Below are positions 1 through 7,280 of a stretch of DNA of 39,724 nt, piece after piece; positions within the stretch are counted from its first letter, which is position 1; each line of letters starts with the position of its first letter. The position numbers were made by a program, and so were the translations under genes. The notes below the pieces were generated by a model. The model saw nothing but the letters and a program-made list of their open reading frames with translations. It ran no database searches and was not told the origin of the DNA. Source of the DNA: JBBCJT01 sp037190665 (lineage in GTDB: Bacteria > Pseudomonadota > Alphaproteobacteria > Acetobacterales > Acetobacteraceae); NCBI GenBank assembly GCA_037190665.1, contig JBBCJT010000172.1:1-39724 (forward strand). Direction: 5' to 3'.

Positions 1-340
1 GAGCCATGGCGGGCAGCCGTTCCTCACCGCCTACGCCGCCTCCAAGGGCGCGCTCGCCACGCTCACCCGCAACGCCGCGCACGGGCTACGCGCGCGGCGC
101 ATCCGGGTGAACGGCATCAATCTCGGCTGGGCCGACACGCCCGGCGAACACACGATCCAGGCGCGCGACGGCCGGCCGCCCGACTGGCTCGCCGGGGCTG
201 AGGCCGCGCAGCCCTTCGGCCGGCTGATCCGGCCGCGCGATGTCGCCGGCCTCGCCGTGTACCTGCTGTCCGATGCCGCCGAGATGATGACCGGCGCGCT
301 GATCGACTTCGACCAGAACGTGATGGGAGCCTATGGCTGA
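1..340 (+). CDS. SDR family oxidoreductase, C-terminal part (5' end outside window)
   Basis: The open frame begins at base 2 and runs to TGA at 338-340. It encodes the C-terminal half of a classical short-chain dehydrogenase/reductase. The catalytic Tyr-x-x-x-Lys is visible as YAASK (Tyr codon at 32-34, Lys at 44-46). It is followed by the usual helix and the IRVNGINLGW strand (family pattern RVN-x-[IV]-x-P-G), then PFGRLIRPRDVAGLAVYLLSD and a GALIDFDQ end typical of SDR C termini. The Rossmann N terminus with the GxxxGxG motif lies upstream of the window. Members of this family oxidise or reduce hydroxyl or keto groups with NAD(P); the substrate cannot be read from this piece. Its stop overlaps the start of the phosphatase gene (ATGA), so the two are probably cotranscribed, and the neighbours suggest a polyol or sugar substrate (inference). 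Confidence 0.9.
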   Translation, partial: SHGGQPFLTAYAASKGALATLTRNAAHGLRARRIRVNGINLGWADTPGEHTIQARDGRPPDWLAGAEAAQPFGRLIRPRDVAGLAVYLLSDAAEMMTGALIDFDQNVMGAYG

Positions 341-1122
341 TGACGCCTGAGCAGCTTGCGCACCGCCGCGATGCGGCAGCATTCCTGGCGAAGGAGGCAG
401 CCGCTCTCGCCGCGCGGCTGCGCGCGGAGGGCCGTGGCGTCGCGGGACTGAAGGGCGCGCAGGATTTCGTCACCGAAGCCGATGGCGCGACCGAACGCTT
501 CCTGCGCGAGCGACTGGCGGCGCTGTTTCCCGGCGAGGCGGTGCTCGGCGAGGAGATGGGCGGTTCGCCCGCCGGCGCCGGCCCGCTGTGGATCCTCGAC
601 CCCATCGACGGCACCTCCAACTTCGCCCGCGGTGGCGACCGCTGGTGCGTCTCGGTCGGGTTCGTGCTCGGGGGTCGCCCCCTCGCGGGCGCGATCGCGC
701 GACATGCGCCGGCGGAGGTGTTCGCGGCGGCGCACGGGCTGGGCGCGACATTGAACGGCGCGCCCATCCACGCAGCCGGGACCAACGACATCGCGCGCGC
801 CATCATCGAGGTCGGCTGGTCGTTCCGCACGCCCGTCGCGCGGTTTCACCACCTCTCGGAGCGACTGATGGCGGCGGGTTCCGGCCTGCGCTGCGGCGGC
901 TCCGGCGCGCTGGGTCTCGCCGAGGCGGCGGCCGGCCGGCTCGACGGCTACCTTGAGCTGCACATCAACGCCTGGGATGCCGCCGCCGCGATGGTGATCG
1001 CACGCGAGGCCGGGGCCTGGACGAACGCATTCGACAGCGGCGACTGGCTGGCGAACGGCAATCCCGTGGGCATCGGCGCGCCGGCGCTGGGCGAGCGGCT
1101 GGCCGCGCTGCTCGAAACCTGA
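340..1122 (+). CDS. Inositol monophosphatase family protein
   Basis: This 260-residue protein has the full metal-site signature of the lithium-sensitive phosphatase superfamily. VTEAD lies at 44-48, GEE at about 70-72, DPIDGTSNF at about 87-95 and a C-terminal AWDAAAAMVIAREAGA with Asp213. These residues bind the Mg2+ ions used to hydrolyse small phosphate monoesters such as inositol-1-phosphate, histidinol phosphate, PAP or sugar phosphates; the family members cannot be told apart from motifs alone. The ATG overlaps the SDR stop by one base in an ATGA arrangement. An ABC importer starts 81 bp downstream on the same strand. Phosphatase, dehydrogenase and importer together suggest uptake followed by dephosphorylation and oxidation of a phosphorylated polyol or sugar (inference). 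Length is normal and no key residue is missing. Confidence 0.92.
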   Translation: MTPEQLAHRRDAAAFLAKEAAALAARLRAEGRGVAGLKGAQDFVTEADGATERFLRERLAALFPGEAVLGEEMGGSPAGAGPLWILDPIDGTSNFARGGDRWCVSVGFVLGGRPLAGAIARHAPAEVFAAAHGLGATLNGAPIHAAGTNDIARAIIEVGWSFRTPVARFHHLSERLMAAGSGLRCGGSGALGLAEAAAGRLDGYLELHINAWDAAAAMVIAREAGAWTNAFDSGDWLANGNPVGIGAPALGERLAALLET

Positions 1123-1203
1123 CGCTCGCGCCGCGCCGCCGGCAATGCCAGACTGCCGCCCACGGGCGTCAGACCCGGCCGCCGGGGAGGGGAGAGCAGC
1201 CAC

Positions 1204-2232
1204 ATGCATTGGCGTGGTTTCGTCGGCGCCGTCCTGATCGGCGCATCCTGGTTCATGCCGGCCGGCGCGCAGGCGCAGGGCCAGCTCACCGTGTACTGCT
1301 CGGTGCAGGAGGAATGGTGCCGCCCGATGGTCGCGGCTTTCGAACGCACGACCGGCATCCGTGTGGCCATGACACGCAAGAGCGCCGGCGAGACGCTCAC
1401 GCAGATCCGCGCCGAATCGGCCAACCCGCGCGGCGACATCTGGTGGGGCGGCACCGGCGATCCGCACATGCAGGCGGGGCAGGAAAACCTGACGGTCGAA
1501 TATCGCTCGCCCGGCCTGTCGGAGCTGCACGACTGGGCGGTGCGGCAGGCCGAGCAGGCCGGGCACCGCACCGTCGGCATCTATGCCGGCGCGCTGGGCT
1601 ACACCTACAATGCCACCGAACTCACGCGCCGCCGCCTGACCGCGCCGCGCTGCTGGGCGGATCTGACCAAGCCCGAGTTCCGTGACGAGGTGCAGGTTGC
1701 GGATCCCAATACCTCCGGCACCGCCTACACGATGCTCGCGACCGTGGTGCAGCTCATGGGCGAGGAGCCGGCCTTCACCTTCCTCCGCGCGCTCCATCGC
1801 AACGTGAACCAGTACACCCGTTCCGGCGCCGCACCGGCCCGAGCGGTCGCCACCGGGGAGACGCTGGTCGGCATCGTCTTCCTCCACGATGCGGTGACGC
1901 AGAAGGTCACCGGCGCGCCGCTGGAGATCGTCGGCCCGTGCGAGGGGACCGGCTACGAGATCGGCTCGATGTCGATCATCCGCGGCGCGCGCAACCTCGA
2001 CAACGCGAAGCGCTTCTACGACTGGGCGCTGACGGCGGAGGCGCAGGCGATCGGCGCGGAGGCGAAGGCGTACCAGCTTCCCTCCAACCGCGCTGCGCCG
2101 ATCCCGCCGCAGGCTCCGCGGTTCCAGGACATCAAGCTGATCGACTACGACTTCGCGCGCTGGGGCAACGCGGAGGAGCGCAATCGCCTGCTGGCGCGCT
2201 GGGACAGGGAGGTGCGCGCCGCCGGGCGCTGA
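1204..2232 (+). CDS. ABC transporter periplasmic substrate-binding protein, AfuA/FbpA-like
   Basis: This 342-residue exported binding protein has a signal peptide (MHWR, hydrophobic stretch, AQA cleavage near residue 25). The mature part reads as an extracellular solute-binding protein of the ferric/AfuA group: LTVYCSVQEEW, then an Asp-Ile-Trp-Trp-Gly-Gly segment, then ADPNTSGTAY. The ATG is preceded by a strong GGGGAGGGGAG ribosome site. Family-level annotation would say Fe(III), but the twin tyrosines that bind iron in FbpA/FutA are not visible. Instead there is a His228-Asp229 pair (FLHDAV) with Glu252 in GTGYE. From memory, the sugar-phosphate binding protein AfuA uses a His-Asp pair and a Glu with similar spacing. 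With the adjoining phosphatase, a phosphorylated sugar or polyol ligand is plausible; iron or an organophosphonate remains possible. No Fur-like box is seen upstream. Confidence 0.88.
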   Translation: MHWRGFVGAVLIGASWFMPAGAQAQGQLTVYCSVQEEWCRPMVAAFERTTGIRVAMTRKSAGETLTQIRAESANPRGDIWWGGTGDPHMQAGQENLTVEYRSPGLSELHDWAVRQAEQAGHRTVGIYAGALGYTYNATELTRRRLTAPRCWADLTKPEFRDEVQVADPNTSGTAYTMLATVVQLMGEEPAFTFLRALHRNVNQYTRSGAAPARAVATGETLVGIVFLHDAVTQKVTGAPLEIVGPCEGTGYEIGSMSIIRGARNLDNAKRFYDWALTAEAQAIGAEAKAYQLPSNRAAPIPPQAPRFQDIKLIDYDFARWGNAEERNRLLARWDREVRAAGR

Positions 2233-2244
2233 CGGCACGCGCGC

Positions 2245-4386
2245 ATGGGTGCCGCAGCGGTCGCGCGCATCGCCCTGATCTGCGCGGCCGTCGGCGTGCT
2301 GCTGTTGCCCTGGTACGGGCTGGAGACACTTGGCGGCTGGCCGTTCGGTGCGGCGGCATCGCTGGCGGTGCTGCTGGTGCAGGGCGCGGCGCCGTGGCTC
2401 TGGCCGATCCCAGTGTTGCTTCTGCTGGCCCTCACATCGTCGGGATGGGGGCGGATCGCGGCCGGGGTCGGCGTCCTCGCGTGGGTGGCGGTGCAGGGGA
2501 TCGCGATCGGGCTGCCGGGTAGCACAGCCGGTTTCGCCGCATCTCTGGTCGGAGCGGACGCGACCCAACCGGCGCTCGGCTGGGGGGCGCTGTTCGTGTT
2601 GGCTGGTGCCACCGGACTGCTCGCCGCTGGCCTCGCCCAGCGTGGCGCATTCGGGGCGGATGCGCTGATCGCGTTTCTCACGCTCGCCAGCCTGCTGCTG
2701 CTGGTCGTGTTCGTCTTCGCGCCACTTGCGACCGTGCTCGCCGCCGCTGCTGTCGATGGCGGGCACTTCTCCCTCGGCGCGCTGATCGCGCGGCTTGGTG
2801 CGGGGGAGGCATGGAGCCTAGGCTGCATCGCCGCGCGGCAGGGCTGCGGCGTGGTGTGGAACACGCTGGTGCTGGCCGTGCTGGCGAGCGTGTTGTCCAC
2901 GGCGCTGGGCCTCGCCTTCGCGCTGCTGGCCGCGCGCGGACGGATGCGCGCGGGGCCGGCTTTCCGCGCCATCGCCATCCTGCCGCTGATCACGCCACCC
3001 TTCGTCGTGTCGATGGCGCTGATCGTCCTGTTCGGCCGCAACGGACTGGTCACGGTCTGGCTGTGGGAATGGTTCGCCATCCCGCGCAGCCGCTGGATCT
3101 ACGGCCTGCCGGGGATCCTGATCGCGCAGGTCCTGGCCTGGACGCCCATCGCCTTCGTCCTGCTGGAAGGTGCGGTGCGCGCACTCGCGCCCAGCCTGGA
3201 GGAAGCGGCGGCGACGATGGGCGCGCGGGGTTTCACGGTGTTCCGCACAGTCACGTGGAAGCTGCTGCGCCCTGCGATCGCGGCGGCGCTGCTGCTGGGC
3301 TTCGTCGAGAGCCTCGCCGATTTCGGCAACCCGCTGATCCTCGGCGGCGACTTCGACGTCCTGTCCACGCGCATCTTCTTCGCCATCGCGGGCGCGCGGA
3401 ACGATCCGGGCCGCGCCGGTTCACTGGCGTTGCTGCTGCTGCTCGCGACGCTTGCCGCGTTCGCGATCCAGACGTTGTGGCTCGGCCGGCGCAGCTTCAC
3501 CACCGTCACCGGCAAGGGCGATGCCGGCGTCGCGCCGCGGTTGCCACGCGGGCTCGGCATCGCCTGCGCGGCGGTGGCCTGGCCATGGATGGCGTTCACC
3601 GCCGCCGTCTACGCCCTCATCCTGATCGGCGGCTTTGTGCATGACATCGGCCGCGGCGACATGACGCCCACCTGGCGGCACCTGCTGACCGGCTTCGCGG
3701 TGGAATGGCAAGATGCTCCGATCTTCCGCGGCTCCGCCTGGGACAGCCTGTTCACGACGCTGCAGGTCGCGGCCATCGCCGCTCCGCTGACGGCCGGCTT
3801 CGGTATCCTGCTCGCGTGGCTGATCGCGCGGAACCGCTTTCCGGGCCGCCGTTCGCTGGAGTTCCTGACCATGCTGTCCTTCGCCATTCCCGGCACGGTG
3901 GTGGGCGTCGGCTACATCACGGCCTTCAACGTTCCGCCGGTGGAGCTGACGGGCACGCTGCTGATCCTCGTGATCTGCCTCGTCTTCCGCAGCCTGCCGG
4001 TGGGCGTGCGCGGAGGCGTCGCCGCACTGGCCCAGATCGACCGCTCACTGGACGAAGCCTCGGCCACGCTGGGAGCACGCGCGCCGGCGACGCTGCGGCG
4101 GGTGGTGCTGCCGCTGTTGCGCCCCGCGATCCTGGCGGCACTCGCCTATAGCTTCGTGCACGCGATGACGTCGATCTCGGCGGTCATCTTCCTCGTCTCG
4201 GCGCAGCACAACCTTGCCACAGTCTACATCGTCGGTCGGGTGGAGGCGGGGGAGATGGCGCTGGCGATCGCGTACTCGACGGCGCTGATCGTGGTGATGC
4301 TGGTGATCGTGCTCGGCATCGAACGGGTGCTGGGCCGTGCCCAGCTCGGCCGGCGCGCCGCGATCCCGTTGCAGGCCGGAGGGTGA
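2245..4386 (+). CDS. ABC transporter permease, double-domain FbpB/AfuB type
   Basis: This 713-residue, highly hydrophobic inner-membrane permease has two fused binding-protein-dependent transport domains. Each carries an EAA loop that docks on the ATPase: EEAAATMGARGFTVFR near residue 320 and DEASATLGARAPATLRR near residue 610. The protein is longer than the roughly 550 residues usual for ferric permeases. The extra length is about 150 N-terminal residues with several more hydrophobic segments, which as far as I recall also occurs in AfuB-type permeases. The gene starts 12 bp after the binding-protein stop and ends one base before the ATPase ATG, so the three form one operon. One polypeptide probably supplies both halves of the channel. 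The substrate is inferred from the binding protein and is uncertain between iron and a phosphorylated sugar. Confidence 0.9.
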   Translation: MGAAAVARIALICAAVGVLLLPWYGLETLGGWPFGAAASLAVLLVQGAAPWLWPIPVLLLLALTSSGWGRIAAGVGVLAWVAVQGIAIGLPGSTAGFAASLVGADATQPALGWGALFVLAGATGLLAAGLAQRGAFGADALIAFLTLASLLLLVVFVFAPLATVLAAAAVDGGHFSLGALIARLGAGEAWSLGCIAARQGCGVVWNTLVLAVLASVLSTALGLAFALLAARGRMRAGPAFRAIAILPLITPPFVVSMALIVLFGRNGLVTVWLWEWFAIPRSRWIYGLPGILIAQVLAWTPIAFVLLEGAVRALAPSLEEAAATMGARGFTVFRTVTWKLLRPAIAAALLLGFVESLADFGNPLILGGDFDVLSTRIFFAIAGARNDPGRAGSLALLLLLATLAAFAIQTLWLGRRSFTTVTGKGDAGVAPRLPRGLGIACAAVAWPWMAFTAAVYALILIGGFVHDIGRGDMTPTWRHLLTGFAVEWQDAPIFRGSAWDSLFTTLQVAAIAAPLTAGFGILLAWLIARNRFPGRRSLEFLTMLSFAIPGTVVGVGYITAFNVPPVELTGTLLILVICLVFRSLPVGVRGGVAALAQIDRSLDEASATLGARAPATLRRVVLPLLRPAILAALAYSFVHAMTSISAVIFLVSAQHNLATVYIVGRVEAGEMALAIAYSTALIVVMLVIVLGIERVLGRAQLGRRAAIPLQAGG

Positions 4387-4387
4387 G

Positions 4388-5452
4388 ATGAGCCCGGCCA
4401 TCCGCTTCACCCGCGTCACCCGCGCTTTCGGCCCCGTGCGCGCCGTGAACGATGTCAGCTTCGACCTGCCGCAGGGGGCACTGGTCACGCTGCTCGGTCC
4501 TTCCGGTTGCGGCAAGACGACGACGCTGCGTCTGATCGCGGGGCTGGAGCTTCCGACCGAAGGCCGCATCGAGATCGAAGGGCGGGACGTCACCAACCTC
4601 GCGGCCGCCGAGCGGCGCATCGCGATGGTGTTCCAGTCCTACGCGCTGTTCCCGCACATGACGGTGCTGGAGAACGTCTCCTACGGCCTCGTCGTCGGGG
4701 GCGCGCGCCGCGCGGCGGCGGAGACGGATGCGCGCGCGATGCTCGCCACGCTGGGGCTGGACGGACTGGGCGCGCGGCTGCCCGCGGAACTATCCGGCGG
4801 CCAGCAGCAGCGTGTGGCGGTGGCGCGCGCGCTGGTGCTCCGCCCGCACGTGCTGCTGTTCGACGAACCGCTGTCCAATCTAGACGCCCGGCTGCGCCGC
4901 CGCGTGCGGGAGGATATCCGCGAACTGCAGCAGCGCCTCGGCCTGACTGTCGTCTACGTCACGCACGACCAGCAGGAGGCGCTGGCCGTGTCCGACCTTG
5001 TGGTGGTCATGCGGGAAGGGCGCATCGCGCAGATGGGCACGCCGGTGGAACTCTATGACGCGCCTGCGGATGATTTCATCGCCGACTTCATGGGCGAGGC
5101 GAACGTCATCGACGGCGAGGTGCTCGGGGTCTCGGACGGGCAGGCAAGCATCGCTGTTGCCGGCGCTACGCTGGAGACGAGGATGCGGCCCCATCCTCCT
5201 GGCTCGGCGAGGCTGGCGGTGCGGCCGGAGGCCATTGCCCTGCTGCCGCCCACTGAGCAGGCGGCACTTGCGGGCACGGTGCGGCGTGCTGCCTTCCTCG
5301 GCCAGATCCGCGAGTACGAGGTCGAGACGGCGGCGGGGATGCTGTTCGTCGTCGCGCCGGCCGACGCGCCGGCCTGGGAGGTGGACGCGCACGTCGCCTG
5401 CCGCTTCGCGCGCGTGATTCCGTTGCTCACGCCAACCGCTAGGGATTCCTGA
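4388..5452 (+). CDS. ABC transporter ATP-binding protein
   Basis: This 354-residue importer ATPase carries all nucleotide-binding motifs. Walker A GPSGCGKTT is at 37-45, the Q-loop is in MVFQSYALFPHM, the signature LSGGQQQR follows, then Walker B VLLFDEPLSNLD and a switch His in VTHDQQEA. After about residue 240 comes a TOBE-type regulatory region with the LAVRPEAIALLP signature. I chose the ATG at 4388, one base after the permease stop and preceded by GGAGGGTGAG. The frame is open 17 codons further upstream, but that stretch lies inside the permease gene and lacks a ribosome site. The protein belongs to the Pot/Fbp/Mal type of CUT1-like ATPases and powers the permease encoded just upstream. 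Nothing is missing or unusual. Confidence 0.95.
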   Translation: MSPAIRFTRVTRAFGPVRAVNDVSFDLPQGALVTLLGPSGCGKTTTLRLIAGLELPTEGRIEIEGRDVTNLAAAERRIAMVFQSYALFPHMTVLENVSYGLVVGGARRAAAETDARAMLATLGLDGLGARLPAELSGGQQQRVAVARALVLRPHVLLFDEPLSNLDARLRRRVREDIRELQQRLGLTVVYVTHDQQEALAVSDLVVVMREGRIAQMGTPVELYDAPADDFIADFMGEANVIDGEVLGVSDGQASIAVAGATLETRMRPHPPGSARLAVRPEAIALLPPTEQAALAGTVRRAAFLGQIREYEVETAAGMLFVVAPADAPAWEVDAHVACRFARVIPLLTPTARDS

Positions 5453-5502
5453 CCCGTGCCGAGGCGTCCGTCCTGCGTCTGAAGGCGAGCAAGCCGCCGG
5501 TA

Positions 5503-6507
5503 TCAGAACCGCATCGAGAAGTTGATGGAGCCGAACTCGGTGCTTTCCTTCTGCCCGTAGAACTCCTTCGTGCGGAAGGTGTGCGTGTAGGTCAGGCGCC
5601 CCCACGGCGTGAACAGCGCAGCGCCAAGGCTGGCATCGCCGGTGAAGTTGCGCTTGTCGACCGAAGGACTGTCGGCCCAGGTGTTGCCGTCGAGGAAGAT
5701 GTCCTGCGCGATGGCGCGGCCTTCGAGGCCGGCGAACACGTACCAGCCCCATTGCTGCTCGGGGTTGAAGAAGGCGGAGCCGGCCGTAGTGGGGCGCATG
5801 CGCGGGGTGCCGAAATCGGCGTCGAGCTTGTTGCCGATCCGTACGATGCCGCCGGCCGCGGCATAGGTCTGCACGTTGCCGAGGCTGCCGGTCAGCGACG
5901 GCACCACGCCGACCTGCAGGTCCCCGAACGGGCTGGTCGCCACCGGGCGGTTGTAGCGCCACTGGCGCGTCAGGATCAGGTTTATGCCCGGCTCGTCGTG
6001 CAACTGGTGATCCCAGCCCAGCGCCCGGTCGATGTTCATGAAGTCGTGCGTGTTGTTCTGCACCTGTTCGGCAAGCGAGGACGGGCCGACCACGCCGAGC
6101 TGCACCTCGAACGAGCCGTAGCTGTTGTCCGTGTAGGAGGTGATCGAGAAGGCACCGTACAGCCAGCCGGCATAGGGCCGGTCGGTGGGGTCGGGCACGC
6201 GCAGGTCGGTGTCCGACGGCGTGAAGATCGACTGGCCGAGCGCGAGGCCCCAGCGCTGAGAACCGCCCGAAGGGAAGAACGGCACGGTGGCCTGGCCGAT
6301 CCAGGCCAGCCAGCTCGGCGGATCGTAGGAGGGTGACCGCCAGCTCACCTGCCAGCCGGTCGTGTAGTACTTGTCGGTACCACCGAAGATGTCGTTCTCG
6401 AAGGTCAGCGACAGCGTGCCCTTCGTGTCCGAACGCGGCGGTTCGGCCGCGGTGGCGGCCAGGGTGGTGGTGCCGGCGAGAAGGGCGGCAAGCAGTGCGC
6501 GGGTCAT
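5503..6507 (-). CDS. lpxR: LpxR-family lipid A 3'-O-deacylase (DUF2219), outer membrane
   Basis: This 334-residue protein has a signal peptide (MTRALLAALLAG...AATAA) and a beta-barrel pattern ending in aromatic Phe, as expected for an outer-membrane protein. LpxR hallmarks are present: LTFENDIFGGTDKYYTTGW at 34-52 with Asn38-Asp39, DRPYAGWLYG near 109-118, and an NNTHDF segment with His154, which I take as the equivalent of the catalytic His. A GW-x-x-QLHDEPG segment follows near 164-174. LpxR enzymes remove the 3'-acyloxyacyl chain from lipid A in the outer leaflet using Ca2+. The ATG overlaps the stop of the DUF155 gene (ATGA), which makes this the last gene of the long RND/Mrp operon, an unusual place for a lipid A editing enzyme. 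Only 50 bp separate it from the convergent ABC ATPase gene, with no clear terminator hairpin between them. Confidence 0.85.
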   Translation of the reverse strand: MTRALLAALLAGTTTLAATAAEPPRSDTKGTLSLTFENDIFGGTDKYYTTGWQVSWRSPSYDPPSWLAWIGQATVPFFPSGGSQRWGLALGQSIFTPSDTDLRVPDPTDRPYAGWLYGAFSITSYTDNSYGSFEVQLGVVGPSSLAEQVQNNTHDFMNIDRALGWDHQLHDEPGINLILTRQWRYNRPVATSPFGDLQVGVVPSLTGSLGNVQTYAAAGGIVRIGNKLDADFGTPRMRPTTAGSAFFNPEQQWGWYVFAGLEGRAIAQDIFLDGNTWADSPSVDKRNFTGDASLGAALFTPWGRLTYTHTFRTKEFYGQKESTEFGSINFSMRF

Positions 6508-7280
6508 CGGAACAGGGCCTCGTGCAGCGTGGTCAGGACTTCAATGGCGATCAGTGTGGCGACGGCAATCTCCAGCACCGCCGAGCGGCGGGATTCGATC
6601 AACGCCAGCAACGTGTGCACTGTTTCGCCGACAAGCGCGAGCTTTCGGTCAAGGGCGGCCCCGCGGTCGGCGAGCTCGAACTCCTCGACGAGGCGGTTGT
6701 GCAGCCGCTCCAGCTCCGGGTGATCCCACAGCACGTCCGGCTTGCCGCTCAGATCGACATGCGCCGTGGTGCGGTTGCGGGCCGCCATCGCCTCGCCGAT
6801 CGCCCGCAGCAGCGGGCGGGACCGGGCGCCGAGCCGGCCGCGGCGGGTGAGCGAGACCGTCAGCGGCTCCAGCCGGTCGAAGGTGGCCGCGAGGCGGGCT
6901 TCCTGGTGGGAGAGGGCGGCGCTCTTGGCCAGCTCCTCCGCCACCAGCGCGAGACGGTGCGGCGCGCGATCGCGCAGCAGGATAGCTCCGGCCGGGTCCA
7001 CGCCATCCTCGGCGCTGTCGAACACCAGTGCGGCGGTTTCCTCCGCCGGGGCGTCGAACGGCTGGACGACATGGGGTGCGAGGCGGGCCAGCAGCGCGTC
7101 CTGCGCGGCGCGCGTGCCGCCGATCATCGCCACCGCGCCCCAGCGGAAGCCGAAGCAGGCGATGGCCTCGTCGCCATTGCCGGTCAGGGTGCCGTTCGCG
7201 CGCAGGACCTCCCGGTGGTCCAGCCGCTCGCCCAGCATCAGGGCGCGGGCGAGGCTGCGGGCGGGCAGGTCCGGGGTCAT
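6504..7280 (-). CDS. RMD1/YagE-like DUF155 family membrane protein
   Basis: This 258-residue protein begins at ATG 7278-7280, overlapping the stop of the preceding antiporter gene by ATGA. It has the general plan of the RMD1/DUF155 family: an N-terminal mixed domain, a long helical region (about residues 100-220, with a VLWDHPELERLHNRLVEEF segment), and one C-terminal membrane helix just before ALFR. Fungal and animal relatives are mitochondrial inner-membrane proteins; the biochemical role of bacterial members is not known to me. The predicted topology is a large soluble domain anchored by the C terminus. Its place between proton-channel subunits and lpxR in one operon suggests an accessory or assembly role in this membrane system, but that is inference from position only. 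Confidence 0.78.
   Translation of the reverse strand: MTPDLPARSLARALMLGERLDHREVLRANGTLTGNGDEAIACFGFRWGAVAMIGGTRAAQDALLARLAPHVVQPFDAPAEETAALVFDSAEDGVDPAGAILLRDRAPHRLALVAEELAKSAALSHQEARLAATFDRLEPLTVSLTRRGRLGARSRPLLRAIGEAMAARNRTTAHVDLSGKPDVLWDHPELERLHNRLVEEFELADRGAALDRKLALVGETVHTLLALIESRRSAVLEIAVATLIAIEVLTTLHEALFR

Noticed and set aside
1123..1203. Possible operator before the ABC binding-protein gene
   Set aside because: I looked for a Fur-like or other long palindrome and found only weak GGCA/TGCC matches.
2245..2700. N-terminal 150 residues of the ABC permease considered as a separate fused gene
   Set aside because: The stretch is hydrophobic and continuous with the permease, and longer permeases of this type exist, so I see no sign of a recent fusion.
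331..2766. An 811-codon open frame on the minus strand opposite the phosphatase and ABC genes
   Set aside because: The product is Arg/Gln/His-rich with no recognisable domain and lies antisense to genes with clear motifs. Such shadows are normal at this GC content.
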